Shown piece after piece: positions 8,973 to 18,400 of a DNA stretch of 64,000 bases. The position numbers were made by a program, and so were the translations under genes. Source of the stretch: Mycobacterium sp. ELW1 (GTDB lineage Bacteria; Actinomycetota; Actinomycetes; Mycobacteriales; Mycobacteriaceae); NCBI RefSeq assembly GCF_008329905.1, contig NZ_CP032155.1, positions 1,550,001 through 1,614,000 of the forward strand, written 5' to 3'. The notes beneath the pieces were generated by a model, which saw nothing but the letters and a program-made list of their open reading frames with translations, did not search any database and was not told the origin of the DNA. Each line of letters opens with the position of its first letter. Position 1 is the stretch's first letter.

Positions 8973-9932
8973 TCTGCTGATCGGTGGTTGGCCTCCGATA
9001 GCTGAGTGGCGTCGTTGATTGTTGTAGTCCTCGAGCCACGGGGCAAGGGCGGCAGTGCGGGCGGCGTTGGTGGTGAATATCTGCCGGTAGGCCCATTCGG
9101 TCTGCAGTGTGCGGTTGTAGCGCTCCACCTTTCCGTTTTGCCAGGGGCAGTGCGGCTTGATGAAGACGTGTTTGGCGCCCAGGTTTGCGATGACTGCGGC
9201 GACATCGGCGGAACGCCGATAGCTCCAGTGGTTGTCGGTGATGACTCGCTCGATGGTCGAGATCCCGTGGGTTCTGAAGTACTCGGCGGCTCTGGCCAGA
9301 AACCCACCGCAGGTCGCGCCCTTTTCGTCGGGCAAGATCTCTGAGTACGCCAGCCGCGAATGGTCGTCGACAGCGGAGTGCACGTAGTCGAACCCGATGC
9401 GCGCGTTCTTACGGGCGGCGGTGTCGCCCATCTTTTTGCCGTGTGCCTTCCAGCCACCCCCGTCGGGGATGCGCCCAATCTTCTTGACGTCCATGTGAAT
9501 CAGTTCGCCGGGGTGCGCCCGCTCGTAGCGCACCGCGGTTGTCTTCGATGCCCGGATTACCTCACCGGTCAGCGGGTCACAATCCCGCAGATACGGCATC
9601 TGGCGACGGCGCAAGATCGCCGACACCGTCCGGGCCGGCAGACCCAACTCGGCGGCGATCCAGTCCTGACCCCGCCTGCTGGTGCGGCGCAGCTCTATCA
9701 CCGCATCTTCAACCACAGATGGTGTGCGACGTGGGCATCGACGCGGTCGTGAGGACCGATCCGACAGGCCGGCAAAGCCTTCAGCGTGGAACCGGCGAAC
9801 CCACCGGTGAGCGCACTGGCGAGAAACTCCCAGTTCGGCGGCGACATGAGACACCGGACGGTGTCCCTCAACGATCCGCTCAACGAGCAGCAGACGACCA
9901 TGAACGGTCAAACGGGCATTAGCGTGGGACAC
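8955..9932 (-). CDS. IS481-family transposase
   Basis: 325 residues. An N-terminal winged-helix DNA-binding region (about residues 1-70, with 'VAAELGVSRQCAHRWVRRF') is followed by an rve/DDE integrase core. The catalytic acidic residues are visible in 'IHMDVKK', 'VITDNHW' and 'NGKVERYNRTLQTEW'. Length and motifs fit full-length IS481 transposases, and no frameshift is present. GTG 9932 is preceded by GGAGG. It catalyses cut-and-insert at CTAG-type targets. Confidence 0.93.
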   Translation of the reverse strand: MSHANARLTVHGRLLLVERIVEGHRPVSHVAAELGVSRQCAHRWVRRFHAEGFAGLSDRSSRPRRCPRRTPSVVEDAVIELRRTSRRGQDWIAAELGLPARTVSAILRRRQMPYLRDCDPLTGEVIRASKTTAVRYERAHPGELIHMDVKKIGRIPDGGGWKAHGKKMGDTAARKNARIGFDYVHSAVDDHSRLAYSEILPDEKGATCGGFLARAAEYFRTHGISTIERVITDNHWSYRRSADVAAVIANLGAKHVFIKPHCPWQNGKVERYNRTLQTEWAYRQIFTTNAARTAALAPWLEDYNNQRRHSAIGGQPPISRLTPTS

Positions 9933-10007
9933 GAGGACCTCCGTGGACTGGTGAAGACGTCAGACATCTCCACTAAGCCCGGAGGCCCTCCCTACAGCAA
10001 TAGCGAT

Positions 10008-10034
10008 CCGTCACCAATGTCTAAGCCGAGTACA
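10008..10034. repeat. Right terminal inverted repeat of the IS
   Basis: It ends CCGAGTACA at 10034, the exact reverse complement of the first nine bases of the left end. Further inward the match is imperfect. Confidence 0.88.
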
Positions 10035-10040
10035 GCTAGC
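10035..10040. repeat. Target-site duplication, right copy
   Basis: GCTAGC, identical to 8940-8945. It contains the stop codon of the secreted protein gene 10036-10983. Confidence 0.9.
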
Positions 10041-10983
10041 TGTTGCCCTTCGCGGCTTTGCTCCGCGCCGAACCGGCCGTCGACTTCTTGGCGCCGGGGG
10101 ACGTGCCCGACTTGGCCGAGCCGCCCTTGTCCGAGCCCGGGCTGCTGCCGGCCTTGGCGGACTTGTTGGTGCTGACGGCCTTCGGGGTGGGCGCGTCCTG
10201 CGATGCGGTGGTGTCGGTGACCGCTTGCGCGGTGACCGTGGTGTCGTCGGCGGCATCGGCCGTCTGGGTGACCGCCTGCGGACGGCCGGAGTGGGCGAGG
10301 CCGGACTTGGCGGTCGCTGTTTCGGTCTTCTGCTCGACGGCGGCGCCGGCACTCGCGGCCGCGGCGGGAGTCTTGAGTGCGGCGAACGGCAGCGGCGGCA
10401 ACGGAGGCAGGGGGAACGGGAACCACTGCAGGCTCCAGAAGTACGCGACCTCCTGGGTGCCGACCACTCCCAGGCTGCTCACGGTGGTCTGGGCGATTGC
10501 GGTCAGCCCGTCCCGCCAGACGGTCGGGTTCCAGAAATCGTTGACCACCGGATCCAGGAAGTCGTAGACGAAGCTGTTGGCCACCGGGATCGTGAAGTTG
10601 GGATACCAGATGTAGATCTGGTCACTGATGAGATAGCCGAACGGGATCCATCCGAGTAAATACGGGCTCAGCTCCAGGGCGAAATAATTGCCCCAGTAAA
10701 GGATCCACTGATACGCCGCGTCTATCGCGTCCGAGGCGGTGTTGTTCGCCTGCGCCGTCTTGTGAGCTCCCGGCTGGGCGGGGGCGGCAGCGACGTCGGG
10801 CGCGCCGATGGTCGCTGCGGCGGCATTGACCTGGTTGACCAGCGGCTGAACCGCAGCCGAGAGGCGGACGGAGTCCAGCGACATGGCTGTCGGCGCCGAC
10901 GGCTGCACGGGAGTCAGGGCCACGGCGCCGACGACTGCCGCCGCTATCCCAGCGGTCAGATATGAACGGACGGACACGGTCAT
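10036..10983 (-). CDS. Secreted aromatic-rich protein with Lys/Ser tail (paralogue C)
   Basis: 315 residues. It has a signal peptide (about residues 1-30) and an Ala-rich spacer. The Trp/Tyr/Phe-rich core at about residues 85-200 contains 'YQWILYWGNYFALELSP' and 'WIPFGYLISDQIYIWYP', a pattern that recurs in mycobacterial exported and PE-type proteins. A Pro-rich turn and a basic Ala/Lys/Ser tail follow. Function unknown. It occupies the place where M. tuberculosis has PE12, just upstream of fbiC. Its stop is the minus-strand TAG within the IS target duplication, so the insertion left its length unchanged. Confidence 0.78.
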   Translation of the reverse strand: MTVSVRSYLTAGIAAAVVGAVALTPVQPSAPTAMSLDSVRLSAAVQPLVNQVNAAAATIGAPDVAAAPAQPGAHKTAQANNTASDAIDAAYQWILYWGNYFALELSPYLLGWIPFGYLISDQIYIWYPNFTIPVANSFVYDFLDPVVNDFWNPTVWRDGLTAIAQTTVSSLGVVGTQEVAYFWSLQWFPFPLPPLPPLPFAALKTPAAAASAGAAVEQKTETATAKSGLAHSGRPQAVTQTADAADDTTVTAQAVTDTTASQDAPTPKAVSTNKSAKAGSSPGSDKGGSAKSGTSPGAKKSTAGSARSKAAKGNS

Positions 10984-11020
10984 GGCGAACCCCCTGCTTC
11001 AGGCACAGCTAATACTGACA

Positions 11021-11043
11021 ACTTACGTTGCGCGCGCGTAAGT
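11021..11043. promoter_or_regulatory. Inverted repeat upstream of paralogue C
   Basis: ACTTACG (11021-11027) and CGTAAGT (11037-11043) form a perfect 7-bp inverted repeat around a GC-alternating 9-bp spacer, 38 bp before the start of the 10036-10983 gene. It could be an operator or an RNA hairpin; nothing identifies the binder. Confidence 0.4.
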
Positions 11044-11118
11044 GTTACAGATTTTCGGGCCATGTCCCGGTCACTGAGCGGGGCCGACGGGCAAGGCCGC
11101 GCGGCCACGTGCGAGGAC

Positions 11119-11124
11119 TACTGT
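11119..11124 (+). promoter_or_regulatory. Candidate leaderless -10 box upstream of fbiC
   Basis: TACTGT ends 7 nt before the ATG at 11132, which opens the short upstream ORF. This is the best -10 candidate seen ahead of fbiC. Confidence 0.45.
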
Positions 11125-11131
11125 GTGCAGC

Positions 11132-11173
11132 ATGTCAGTCGCCGGAGTTTCAGATTGTGGGACGTGCGGATGA
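11132..11173 (+). CDS. Putative 13-residue leader peptide upstream of fbiC
   Basis: An ATG at 11132, positioned as a leaderless start, opens a 13-codon frame ending in TGA at 11171-11173, 28 bp before the fbiC start. The peptide contains Cys-Gly-Thr-Cys just before its end. Cysteine-containing leaderless upstream ORFs act as attenuators in mycobacteria. FbiC itself needs cysteine-liganded iron-sulfur clusters. The ORF is short enough to occur by chance, so this is a proposal. Confidence 0.35.
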   Translation: MSVAGVSDCGTCG

Positions 11174-11201
11174 TTTCGCTGCTGTCGACGGTTACCGGGG
11201 A

Positions 11202-13781
11202 GTGGCCCTGAACTCGCAGCCAAGTAGCCCGTTGCCCACACCGGTGGTTCCGCAGCGGTCTGATGCTCCATCACCCGCTGCGCTGAGGCGCGTCCTGCGT
11301 CGAGCCCGGGACGGTGTCGCCCTCAACGTCGACGAGGCGGCCATCGCCATGACCGCCCGCGGTGAGGACCTCGCCGACCTGTGCGCCAGCGCGGCCCGGG
11401 TCCGCGACGCCGGGCTGGACTCCGCCGGCCGCCGGGGCCCGGGTGGGCGCCTGCCGGTCACCTATTCGCGCAAGGTGTTCATCCCGGTGACCCATCTGTG
11501 CCGCGACACCTGCCATTACTGCACCTTCGTGACGGTGCCGGGCAAGCTGCGTGCCGAGGGCAAGGGCATGTTCATGGAGCCCGACGAGATCCTCGACGTG
11601 GCACGTCGAGGCGCGGAATTAGGCTGCAAGGAAGCTCTTTTCACCCTTGGCGATCGTCCCGAGGCACGCTGGGACGAGGCCAAGCAGTGGCTGGACGAGC
11701 GCGGCTACGACTCCACCTTGGATTACGTGCGCGCCATGGCGATCCGAGTGCTCGAAGAAACCGGCCTGCTGCCGCACCTGAATCCCGGGGTGATGAGCTG
11801 GACCGAGCTGTCCCGGCTGAAGCCGGTGGCCCCGTCGATGGGCATGATGCTCGAGACGACGTCGCGGCGACTGTTCGAGACCAAGGGGCTGGCGCACTAC
11901 GGCAGCCCGGACAAGGATCCCGTGGTGCGGCTGCGCACGCTGGACGACGCGGGCCGGCTGTCCATCCCCTTCACCACCGGCCTGCTGGTCGGGATCGGGG
12001 AGACGCTGACCGAGCGCGCCGAGACCATGCATGCGATCCGGCGATCGCACAAGGAGTTCGGGCACGTCCAGGAAGTGATCGTGCAGAACTTCCGGGCCAA
12101 GGACCACACCGCGATGGCGTCGGTGCCGGATGCGGGCATCGACGACTTCCTGGCCACCATCGCTGTCAGTCGCCTGGTGCTCGGCCCGAAGATGCGCATC
12201 CAGGCGCCCCCGAATCTGGTGTCGCGGGAGGAATGCCTGGCGCTGGTCGGGGCCGGTGTCGACGACTGGGGTGGGGTGTCGCCGCTGACACCCGATCACG
12301 TCAACCCGGAGCGGCCGTGGCCCGCCCTGGACGAGCTGGCCGACGTGACTGCCGCGGCGGGTTACGAACTGGTGGAACGTCTGACCGCGCAGCCGTCCTA
12401 CGTGCAGGCGGGCGCGGCGTGGATCGATCCCCGGGTGCGCGGACATGTGGATGCGCTGGCCGATCCGGACACCGGATGGGCGCTGGACACCAAGCCGGTG
12501 GGCCGGCCCTGGCAGGAACCCGACGAGGCGTCGGAGTCCTTGGGCCGCACCGATCTTCATTCGGCCATCGACACCGAGGGCCGGTTGACCGAGACCCGCA
12601 GCGATCTGGGCAGTGCGTTCGGGGACTGGGAGTCCATCCGGGAGAAGGTATCCGAGCTGGCGGCCCGCGCGCCGGAGCGCATCGACACCGACGTGCTGGC
12701 GGCTCTGCGGGCGGCTGAACGCAACCCGGGCGGCTGCAGTGACGACGAATACCTGGCCCTGGCCACCGCCGACGGTCCGGCGATGGATGCGGTTGCCGCC
12801 CTTGCTGATTCGCTGCGCCGCGACGCGGTCGGCGATGACGTGACGTTCGTGGTGAACCGCAACATCAACTTCACCAACATCTGCTACACCGGCTGCCGGT
12901 TCTGCGCGTTCGCCCAGCGCAAGGGCGACGCCGACGCGTACTCGCTGTCCACCTCCGAGGTCGCCGACCGCGCCTGGGAAGCGCACGTCGCCGGAGCCAC
13001 CGAGGTGTGCATGCAGGGCGGGATCGACCCCGAACTGCCGGTCACCGGCTACGCGGATCTGGTGCGGGCGGTCAAGGCGCGGGTGCCGTCGATGCACGTC
13101 CATGCCTTCTCGCCGATGGAGATCGCCAACGGCGTGACCCGCAGCGGCCTCTCGGTGCGCGAATGGCTGACCTCGCTGCGCGAGGCCGGGCTCGGCTCCA
13201 TCCCCGGCACCGCCGCGGAGATCCTCGATGACGAGGTGCGCTGGGTGCTGACCAAAGGCAAACTGCCCACCTCGGAGTGGATCGACGTGGTGACCACCGC
13301 GCACGAGGTGGGGCTGCGTTCGAGCTCGACGATGATGTACGGACACGTCGACACCCCCAAGCATTGGGTGGGGCACCTCAATGTGCTGCGAGGCATCCAG
13401 GACCGCACCGGCGGGTTCACCGAGTTCGTGCCGCTGCCGTTCGTGCACCAGTCATCGCCGTTGTACCTGGCGGGCGGCGCCCGGCCGGGCCCGACGCACC
13501 GGGACAACCGTGCGGTGCACGCCCTGGCGCGAATCATGCTGCACGGCAGGATCTCTCACATCCAGACGTCGTGGGTGAAACTGGGTATCGAGCGCACGCA
13601 GGTGATGCTGCAGGGCGGCGCCAATGACCTGGGTGGAACGCTGATGGAGGAGACCATCTCCCGGATGGCCGGCTCGGAGAACGGCTCGGCGAAGTCCGCG
13701 GAGGAGTTGATGGCCATCGCCGCGGGCATCGGCCGCCCGGCACGTCAACGCACGACGACCTACACCGACCTGGCGGCCTGA
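11202..13781 (+). CDS. fbiC: 7,8-didemethyl-8-hydroxy-5-deazariboflavin (F0) synthase FbiC
   Basis: 859 residues with two radical-SAM domains, equivalent to archaeal CofG plus CofH. It makes the deazaflavin F0 of coenzyme F420 from tyrosine and a pyrimidine precursor. The first 4Fe-4S motif CxxxCxxC is at Cys100/104/107 ('CRDTCHYC'), the second at Cys561/565/568 ('CYTGCRFC'). Size and sequence agree closely with M. tuberculosis FbiC (Rv1173). GTG 11202 gives the family N-terminus; the frame is open upstream without homology. Its end is 2 bp from the convergent hydrolase stop. Confidence 0.96.
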   Translation: MALNSQPSSPLPTPVVPQRSDAPSPAALRRVLRRARDGVALNVDEAAIAMTARGEDLADLCASAARVRDAGLDSAGRRGPGGRLPVTYSRKVFIPVTHLCRDTCHYCTFVTVPGKLRAEGKGMFMEPDEILDVARRGAELGCKEALFTLGDRPEARWDEAKQWLDERGYDSTLDYVRAMAIRVLEETGLLPHLNPGVMSWTELSRLKPVAPSMGMMLETTSRRLFETKGLAHYGSPDKDPVVRLRTLDDAGRLSIPFTTGLLVGIGETLTERAETMHAIRRSHKEFGHVQEVIVQNFRAKDHTAMASVPDAGIDDFLATIAVSRLVLGPKMRIQAPPNLVSREECLALVGAGVDDWGGVSPLTPDHVNPERPWPALDELADVTAAAGYELVERLTAQPSYVQAGAAWIDPRVRGHVDALADPDTGWALDTKPVGRPWQEPDEASESLGRTDLHSAIDTEGRLTETRSDLGSAFGDWESIREKVSELAARAPERIDTDVLAALRAAERNPGGCSDDEYLALATADGPAMDAVAALADSLRRDAVGDDVTFVVNRNINFTNICYTGCRFCAFAQRKGDADAYSLSTSEVADRAWEAHVAGATEVCMQGGIDPELPVTGYADLVRAVKARVPSMHVHAFSPMEIANGVTRSGLSVREWLTSLREAGLGSIPGTAAEILDDEVRWVLTKGKLPTSEWIDVVTTAHEVGLRSSSTMMYGHVDTPKHWVGHLNVLRGIQDRTGGFTEFVPLPFVHQSSPLYLAGGARPGPTHRDNRAVHALARIMLHGRISHIQTSWVKLGIERTQVMLQGGANDLGGTLMEETISRMAGSENGSAKSAEELMAIAAGIGRPARQRTTTYTDLAA

Positions 13782-13783
13782 GC

Positions 13784-14578
13784 TCAGACTCCCAAGTCCT
13801 GCGCCTTCAGCCAGCTCAGTGCGATGTCGGCGACCTCCGGCCAGCCGTGGTCGACGGTCAGGGAGTGGCCCTTTCCGTCGAACTCGTGAAAGTCGGTGAC
13901 AGCGGGCGACTTCGCGTACCGCTTGTAGGCGCCCCGCGCGGTGACCAGGGGCACCGTGTGGTCCTCGGTGCCACCGGTGATCAGCAGCGGCCCGCGCCCG
14001 GTGTTCGCGGTGTCCGCGGTGGCGGCCGAGTTCGGCACGAAGTTGGCCGTCCCCACTTCGAAGAGTGGCTTGCACGGTGACGGAGTCGCCCACTGTTCCC
14101 ACAGCGCATCGGATTCCGTCGCGCTCAGCGCATTGCCGAAACCGTAACGCCATTGACCGCGGGTCAGCCCTTTGGCGCGGCCGTGGTTGAGCGGGTTACC
14201 CAGCACCGGGAACGCCGAGCGCAATTGCGCCAGCGGCAGCGCCCGGATGCCCTTGATCGGAGCAGGATTGATGGCGACCGCGGCGGCCAGCTTGTTCTGG
14301 CCGAGTAGCAGTTGGGCGATCAGACCCCCGAACGAGTGCCCGACCGCGATGGGCGGGGTATCGAACTGCTCGACGATCGCCGCGAAGTGATCGGTGATCT
14401 GACGCAAGCCGAATCCGGCTTGCGCGGTAGGGTTTTCGCGGGTGGCGGCTACTGTCTCTGCTTCACCGGGCCACCGCGGCGCGATCGCGTGGTGACCTTC
14501 GTGGGCGAACCGTTCGATCCAGGGCTGCCACGAGGTGTGCGATACCCACAGTCCGTGGATGAAGACGATGTTGGTCAT
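13784..14578 (-). CDS. Alpha/beta-hydrolase
   Basis: 264 residues. The N-terminal 'VFIHGLW' is the oxyanion-hole strand. 'VGHSFGG' near residue 83 is the nucleophile elbow with Ser. An Asp-containing 'GGTEDHTVP' and a late 'GKGHSLTVD' provide the acid and the His. It resembles non-heme haloperoxidase/esterase-type small hydrolases; substrate unknown. ATG 14578 is chosen over GTG 14584 because a TACGTT box ends 6 nt before it. It lies downstream of a TetR gene on the same strand (41 bp) and begins the accessory block that replaces the Rv1174c-Rv1176c interval. Confidence 0.82.
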   Translation of the reverse strand: MTNIVFIHGLWVSHTSWQPWIERFAHEGHHAIAPRWPGEAETVAATRENPTAQAGFGLRQITDHFAAIVEQFDTPPIAVGHSFGGLIAQLLLGQNKLAAAVAINPAPIKGIRALPLAQLRSAFPVLGNPLNHGRAKGLTRGQWRYGFGNALSATESDALWEQWATPSPCKPLFEVGTANFVPNSAATADTANTGRGPLLITGGTEDHTVPLVTARGAYKRYAKSPAVTDFHEFDGKGHSLTVDHGWPEVADIALSWLKAQDLGV

Positions 14579-14584
14579 GGGCAC

Positions 14585-14590
14585 AACGTA
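14585..14590 (-). promoter_or_regulatory. Candidate leaderless -10 box of the hydrolase gene
   Basis: TACGTT on the minus strand, 6 nt before ATG 14578, lies in the short gap after the TetR gene. The hydrolase could thus be transcribed both from here and by read-through. Confidence 0.4.
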
Positions 14591-14619
14591 TGTGGGCGCT
14601 GTTTACTACCAGTGGATCA

Positions 14620-15300
14620 TCAGTGAAGCGGTTGGCTGGTGGCAGCGTCGCGCAGCGAGTGACCGAACTGCGTGCTCAAGAAAGTGCGGGCCCGGGCCTC
14701 GGGCCAACCCAGCACCGTGACGGTGAAGTGGTATCCGTTCTGCGGGCCGTAGTGGTAGAGGGTGATGTCGGCGAAGTCCTCGTCGGTGAACGAGGCGGGG
14801 AAGTCGCCCAGAGTGCGCACCTTGCGCGCGATTTCGTAGAGCGCACCGCGATGCCGCGCCGTCGCCTGCCCCAACGATTCGGCGGCCGCCTCGTCATGGA
14901 CGGCTGTCGCGAGAACCAGTTGCACGATGTCGTCGTAGCGGCGCCAGAACTCCAGGTAGGAGTCGGACAACACGGTAGCCACGTCGGCGAGTGACTCGGC
15001 GCGCTCGACCTGGACGAGGGTGTCCTTCACCAGCTCCGAGGTTGTCCACATGTCCATCAGGGTGCGGAGCAGGCCCTGCTTGCCGCCGCATTGCTGATAC
15101 ACCGTTCCCGCGGACACCCGGCTGGCCGCGGCGATGTCGTTGATCGTGGTCGCGTAATACCCACGCTCGGCGAAGAGGGTGCGCGCAGCCGAGACCACCG
15201 CCTCGCGGGTCTGTTCGGCGTATTCGTCGCGTCGTGAGCGGGGACGCTCTGCCGGCTGCTCGGTCATGCGGGGAGCCGTCGTGCTGTCATATCGGGCCAC
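14620..15300 (-). CDS. TetR-family transcriptional regulator
   Basis: 226 residues. A helix-turn-helix at about residues 30-75 ('TINDIAAASRVSAGTVYQQCGGK') is followed by a ligand-binding helical domain. It is divergent from the SARP regulator, with palindromes in the shared 134-bp gap, and upstream of the alpha/beta-hydrolase 13784-14578, its likely target. GTG 15300 is the first start; ATG 15267 is an alternative that removes 11 unstructured residues. Confidence 0.85.
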   Translation of the reverse strand: MARYDSTTAPRMTEQPAERPRSRRDEYAEQTREAVVSAARTLFAERGYYATTINDIAAASRVSAGTVYQQCGGKQGLLRTLMDMWTTSELVKDTLVQVERAESLADVATVLSDSYLEFWRRYDDIVQLVLATAVHDEAAAESLGQATARHRGALYEIARKVRTLGDFPASFTDEDFADITLYHYGPQNGYHFTVTVLGWPEARARTFLSTQFGHSLRDAATSQPLH

Positions 15301-15321
15301 ATCGTAACAATGAAGTGTAGG

Positions 15322-15333
15322 TCCATTGATGGA
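15322..15333. promoter_or_regulatory. Palindrome in the TetR/SARP intergenic region
   Basis: TCCATTGATGGA is an inverted repeat (TCCAT-TG-ATGGA) 22 bp upstream of the TetR start. It shares GTCCATTG with the direct repeats at 18652-18671 before the next hydrolase. Confidence 0.45.
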
Positions 15334-15362
15334 ACACTCGGTGAATTGGTTGTTGATCGTCT

Positions 15363-15390
15363 ACACTCGCTGTAGTGTCACTTCAGTGAC
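15363..15390. promoter_or_regulatory. Overlapping dyads upstream of the SARP gene
   Basis: ACACT/AGTGT (15363-15367, 15374-15378) overlaps the perfect dyad GTCACT-TC-AGTGAC (15377-15390), 45 bp before the SARP start. This spacing and symmetry suit a TetR-type operator controlling both divergent genes. Confidence 0.5.
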
Positions 15391-15434
15391 GTCGATGGTC
15401 TAATCGCGCACTGTCCGACGGTCAGGGGTCGCAG

Positions 15435-18400
15435 GTGATTGCAGGAGCTTCCTCATCCGGCGTGGATGACCAGCTGCTGCGGTTGCAGATCCTGGGCCCG
15501 CTGCGGGTGTGGCGCGGCCAGGCCGAACTGGACGCCGGACCGCGTCAACAACTCTGTCTCCTCGCGGTGCTGCTCGGGCGGGCCGGGGAGCCCGTGAGCA
15601 CCGGTGCGCTGATCGATCTGATCTGGGGCGAACACGCGCCGGACAGCGCGCTCAACGTCATTCACAAGTACGTGGGGGCGCTGCGCCGCGTCTTCGAACC
15701 ATCGCTGCCGGCGCGGAGTTCCGGAGCACATCTGTTCCGGCGCCGCAACGGCTACATGTTCATGCCCGGATCGGCTGTCCTGGACCTGACCGAATTCCAG
15801 CAGTGCGTCGACGTCGCACGGCGCGCTGTCGGGCAGCGGCAACCCGAGGTCGCCCTGGGACATTACGAACAGGCGCTGGCCCTGTGGAAAGGTGCCGCCG
15901 GCGACGGCCTGGACTACACATCCTCGGCGGCCCCGATATTCGCCGAACTCAACAACCGGTTCTTCGACGCCTGTGTGGCCGCAGCCGAACTGGCGCTATC
16001 GCTGTCCCTGCCGCAGCGGATCGCCGTGCCCCTGCGCCTCGCCGCCGCGATGGCGCCACTGAATGAGCCGGTGCATGCTGCCCTCATCTCGGTCTTGGCG
16101 GCCGACGGGCAACAAGCGGAGGCGCTCAACCTGTTTCGCGTCACCCGCCGGCGACTCGCCGATGAACTCGGTATCGAGCCGGGTCAGACGCTGCATCGTG
16201 CCCATCAGCGGGTGCTGCGTCAACAACCGGTGTGTGCCGAAACGCTCGTTGCCCAGTCGCCGGCGGTCATCGGCGCAATAGCGCGGACCGCGGGTTTTGT
16301 CGGTCGCTTTCGAGAGGCGGCAGCCGTCGCCGAATCGGTGAATGGTGCGATCGCGCGCGGCACAGGACTGGTGCTCGTGGAGGGTGAACCCGGAATCGGC
16401 AAAACGCGTCTACTGGAAGAGATTTGCGCCACCGCCGGGCAGCACGCGCTGATCGCGTGGGGTGACAGTCCACCGTCGGCCGGCACTCCGGCGATGTGGC
16501 CGTGGGTCCAGGCACTCAACGCAGTTGTGGCGGCACTTCCTGAGGAGGCGCGGCACCGCTGGCGCGCCGGGGAGATCGGCCACCTTCTGGATTCGGCTTC
16601 TGACGCGTTGCCGCCCCTGTTGCCCGACAGCGGGGCGCGGTTCCGTCTGTTCGAGCGGGTGACCGCGCTGATGGGGGAGTCCGCGGCTGCACGACCTGTC
16701 GTGCTGGTCATCGACGATCTGCACTGGGCTGACCGGCCCTCGCTGGAACTGTTCGCGCACTTGGCATCCAGACTTCCCGACGGTGTTGCACTCGTCGGCG
16801 CGCTGCGAGATAAAGCGCCCGCACCGCGCGCCGACCTCACCCGGATGCTCGCCCTCGTCAGTCGCGTGCCAGGTGTGCGGCGAATCCGGCTGGAACCCCT
16901 GACCCCGTCTGATGTCGCCGATCTGATCCGGATCGAGATCGGGCGAGAGCCCAGTGCCAGTGCGGCCGGCAGCATCCATCGGCGCACGGTGGGCAACCCG
17001 TTCTTCGTGCGGGAGTTGTCACGGCTGCTGGCCCACCGTGAGACGGCGGTCGGTGACAGCGCGGGCAGCGCGGAAGTGCCTGCCACGGTGCGCGACATCG
17101 TTCACGATCGGATCACCCACGTCGCCGACACCGACAGGGTCCTGCTGTTCACCGCTGCGTTGATCGGCCGCGACGTCGACCTCCGGGTGCTTGCCCACGC
17201 CGCGGGCCTCGATGCCGGGGACTGCCTCGACTGCCTCGAACCGTTGGACGAACTCGGCATTCTTGCCGCCACTGCAGATCCGTTCCAGTTCCGGTTCGTC
17301 CACGACCTGGTGCGGGAAGCGGTTGTCGAGCTCATTCCCGCACACCGCACCAGTCGCATGCATGCCCGCATTGCCGATGCGCTGCAAGCCTTTTCGGGGG
17401 AAGGCGAAGTACTGCTGGAGCGCCTCGCCCACCACCTGTGGGCCGCAGGGCCCTGCGTGGAACCGGATCGGACAGCAGACGCGCTCATGCAGGCCGCCCG
17501 GCGCGCGGTGAACAAGTGCGCATTCGAAGCGGCCGAGCACCACCTCTGCGCGGCCATCGAGTTGTCCAGGCAGGCCGGCGCGCCGGAAGTGGAGCTCGCT
17601 GCCCTGACCCAGCTCACCGCGATGGTGGGCATGCAGTCGATGTACGGCGCGCACGGATTGCGGGACATGCTGGAACGTGCGGAGCGGCTGGCGGTCGGGC
17701 TCGGACGGGAGCGCGATGCCGCCGGGTTTCTCTATTCACGGTGGGCGGCTCATGCGCAGGCGATCGAGCTCGATGTCGCTCGCCCCCTGGCACAGCGGCT
17801 ACTCGAACGAGGGTGTGCGTCCGCTGATCCCGTGGTGCGCTCGTACGGCTTCCAGGCCGGGGGCATCCAGCAATGGAATGCCGGCCACATCGGTGAAGCA
17901 TTCCGTTATCTCGTGCGCTGCAGGCAGTCGTTGCTCGACGAACTCCGCAACGACGAGGACCCGGTGTGCCGGGATCTGCACTGGCTGATGACGGGAATGC
18001 TGGCGGAGACCACTGCGCTGCACGGCGATATCGACTCGGCGAAAGAGCTGTTCGACGTTCTCGAGTCCGCCGCGGGCGCGGAACCGTACTTGATCACCGT
18101 GTGGGCGGCAATGGTGTGCCGGACCGCAGTGCTTGCCGGCGACCCGCACTGGGCGCTGCAGGTGGTGGCGCGCGGCCTCGAAGTGGACCCGGGCTTCAAC
18201 TTCGTGTTTCTCGGGACGTATCAGAGATTGGCCGGCTGCTGGGCGGCGGCGATGACCGGTGATCGACCCGTCGATGCCGCCGCGCGCGACGCCGAGGCGC
18301 TCATCGCGGCGAACCTGCTGGATCCGCCGCGTTCCTGTGTGGCGACCTGGTGTGCGCTCGTGGCCGAAATGTGGCTTGATGCAGGCGAATCCGACCTTGC

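Larger units (their letters stand above)
8946..10034 (-). mobile_element. IS481-family insertion sequence, 1,089 bp, intact
   Basis: The element is bounded by imperfect terminal inverted repeats of about 27 bp. Both ends begin TGTACTCGG, and later blocks such as TTGGTG also match. It carries a single full-length transposase and is flanked by 6-bp GCTAGC direct repeats. Clear ends, matching duplications and an intact transposase suggest a recent, possibly still mobile insertion. Confidence 0.93.

Noticed and set aside
8552..10983. Gene disruption by the insertion sequence
   Set aside because: Both flanking genes keep intact reading frames and stop codons because the target duplication carries CTAG.
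11381..13448. Long overlapping frames on both strands across fbiC
   Set aside because: Compositional shadows of fbiC, which has clear radical-SAM motifs.
13778..13787. Palindrome CTGAGCTCAG at the fbiC/hydrolase junction
   Set aside because: Perfect but only 10 bp and made largely of the two facing stop codons; too weak to call a terminator.
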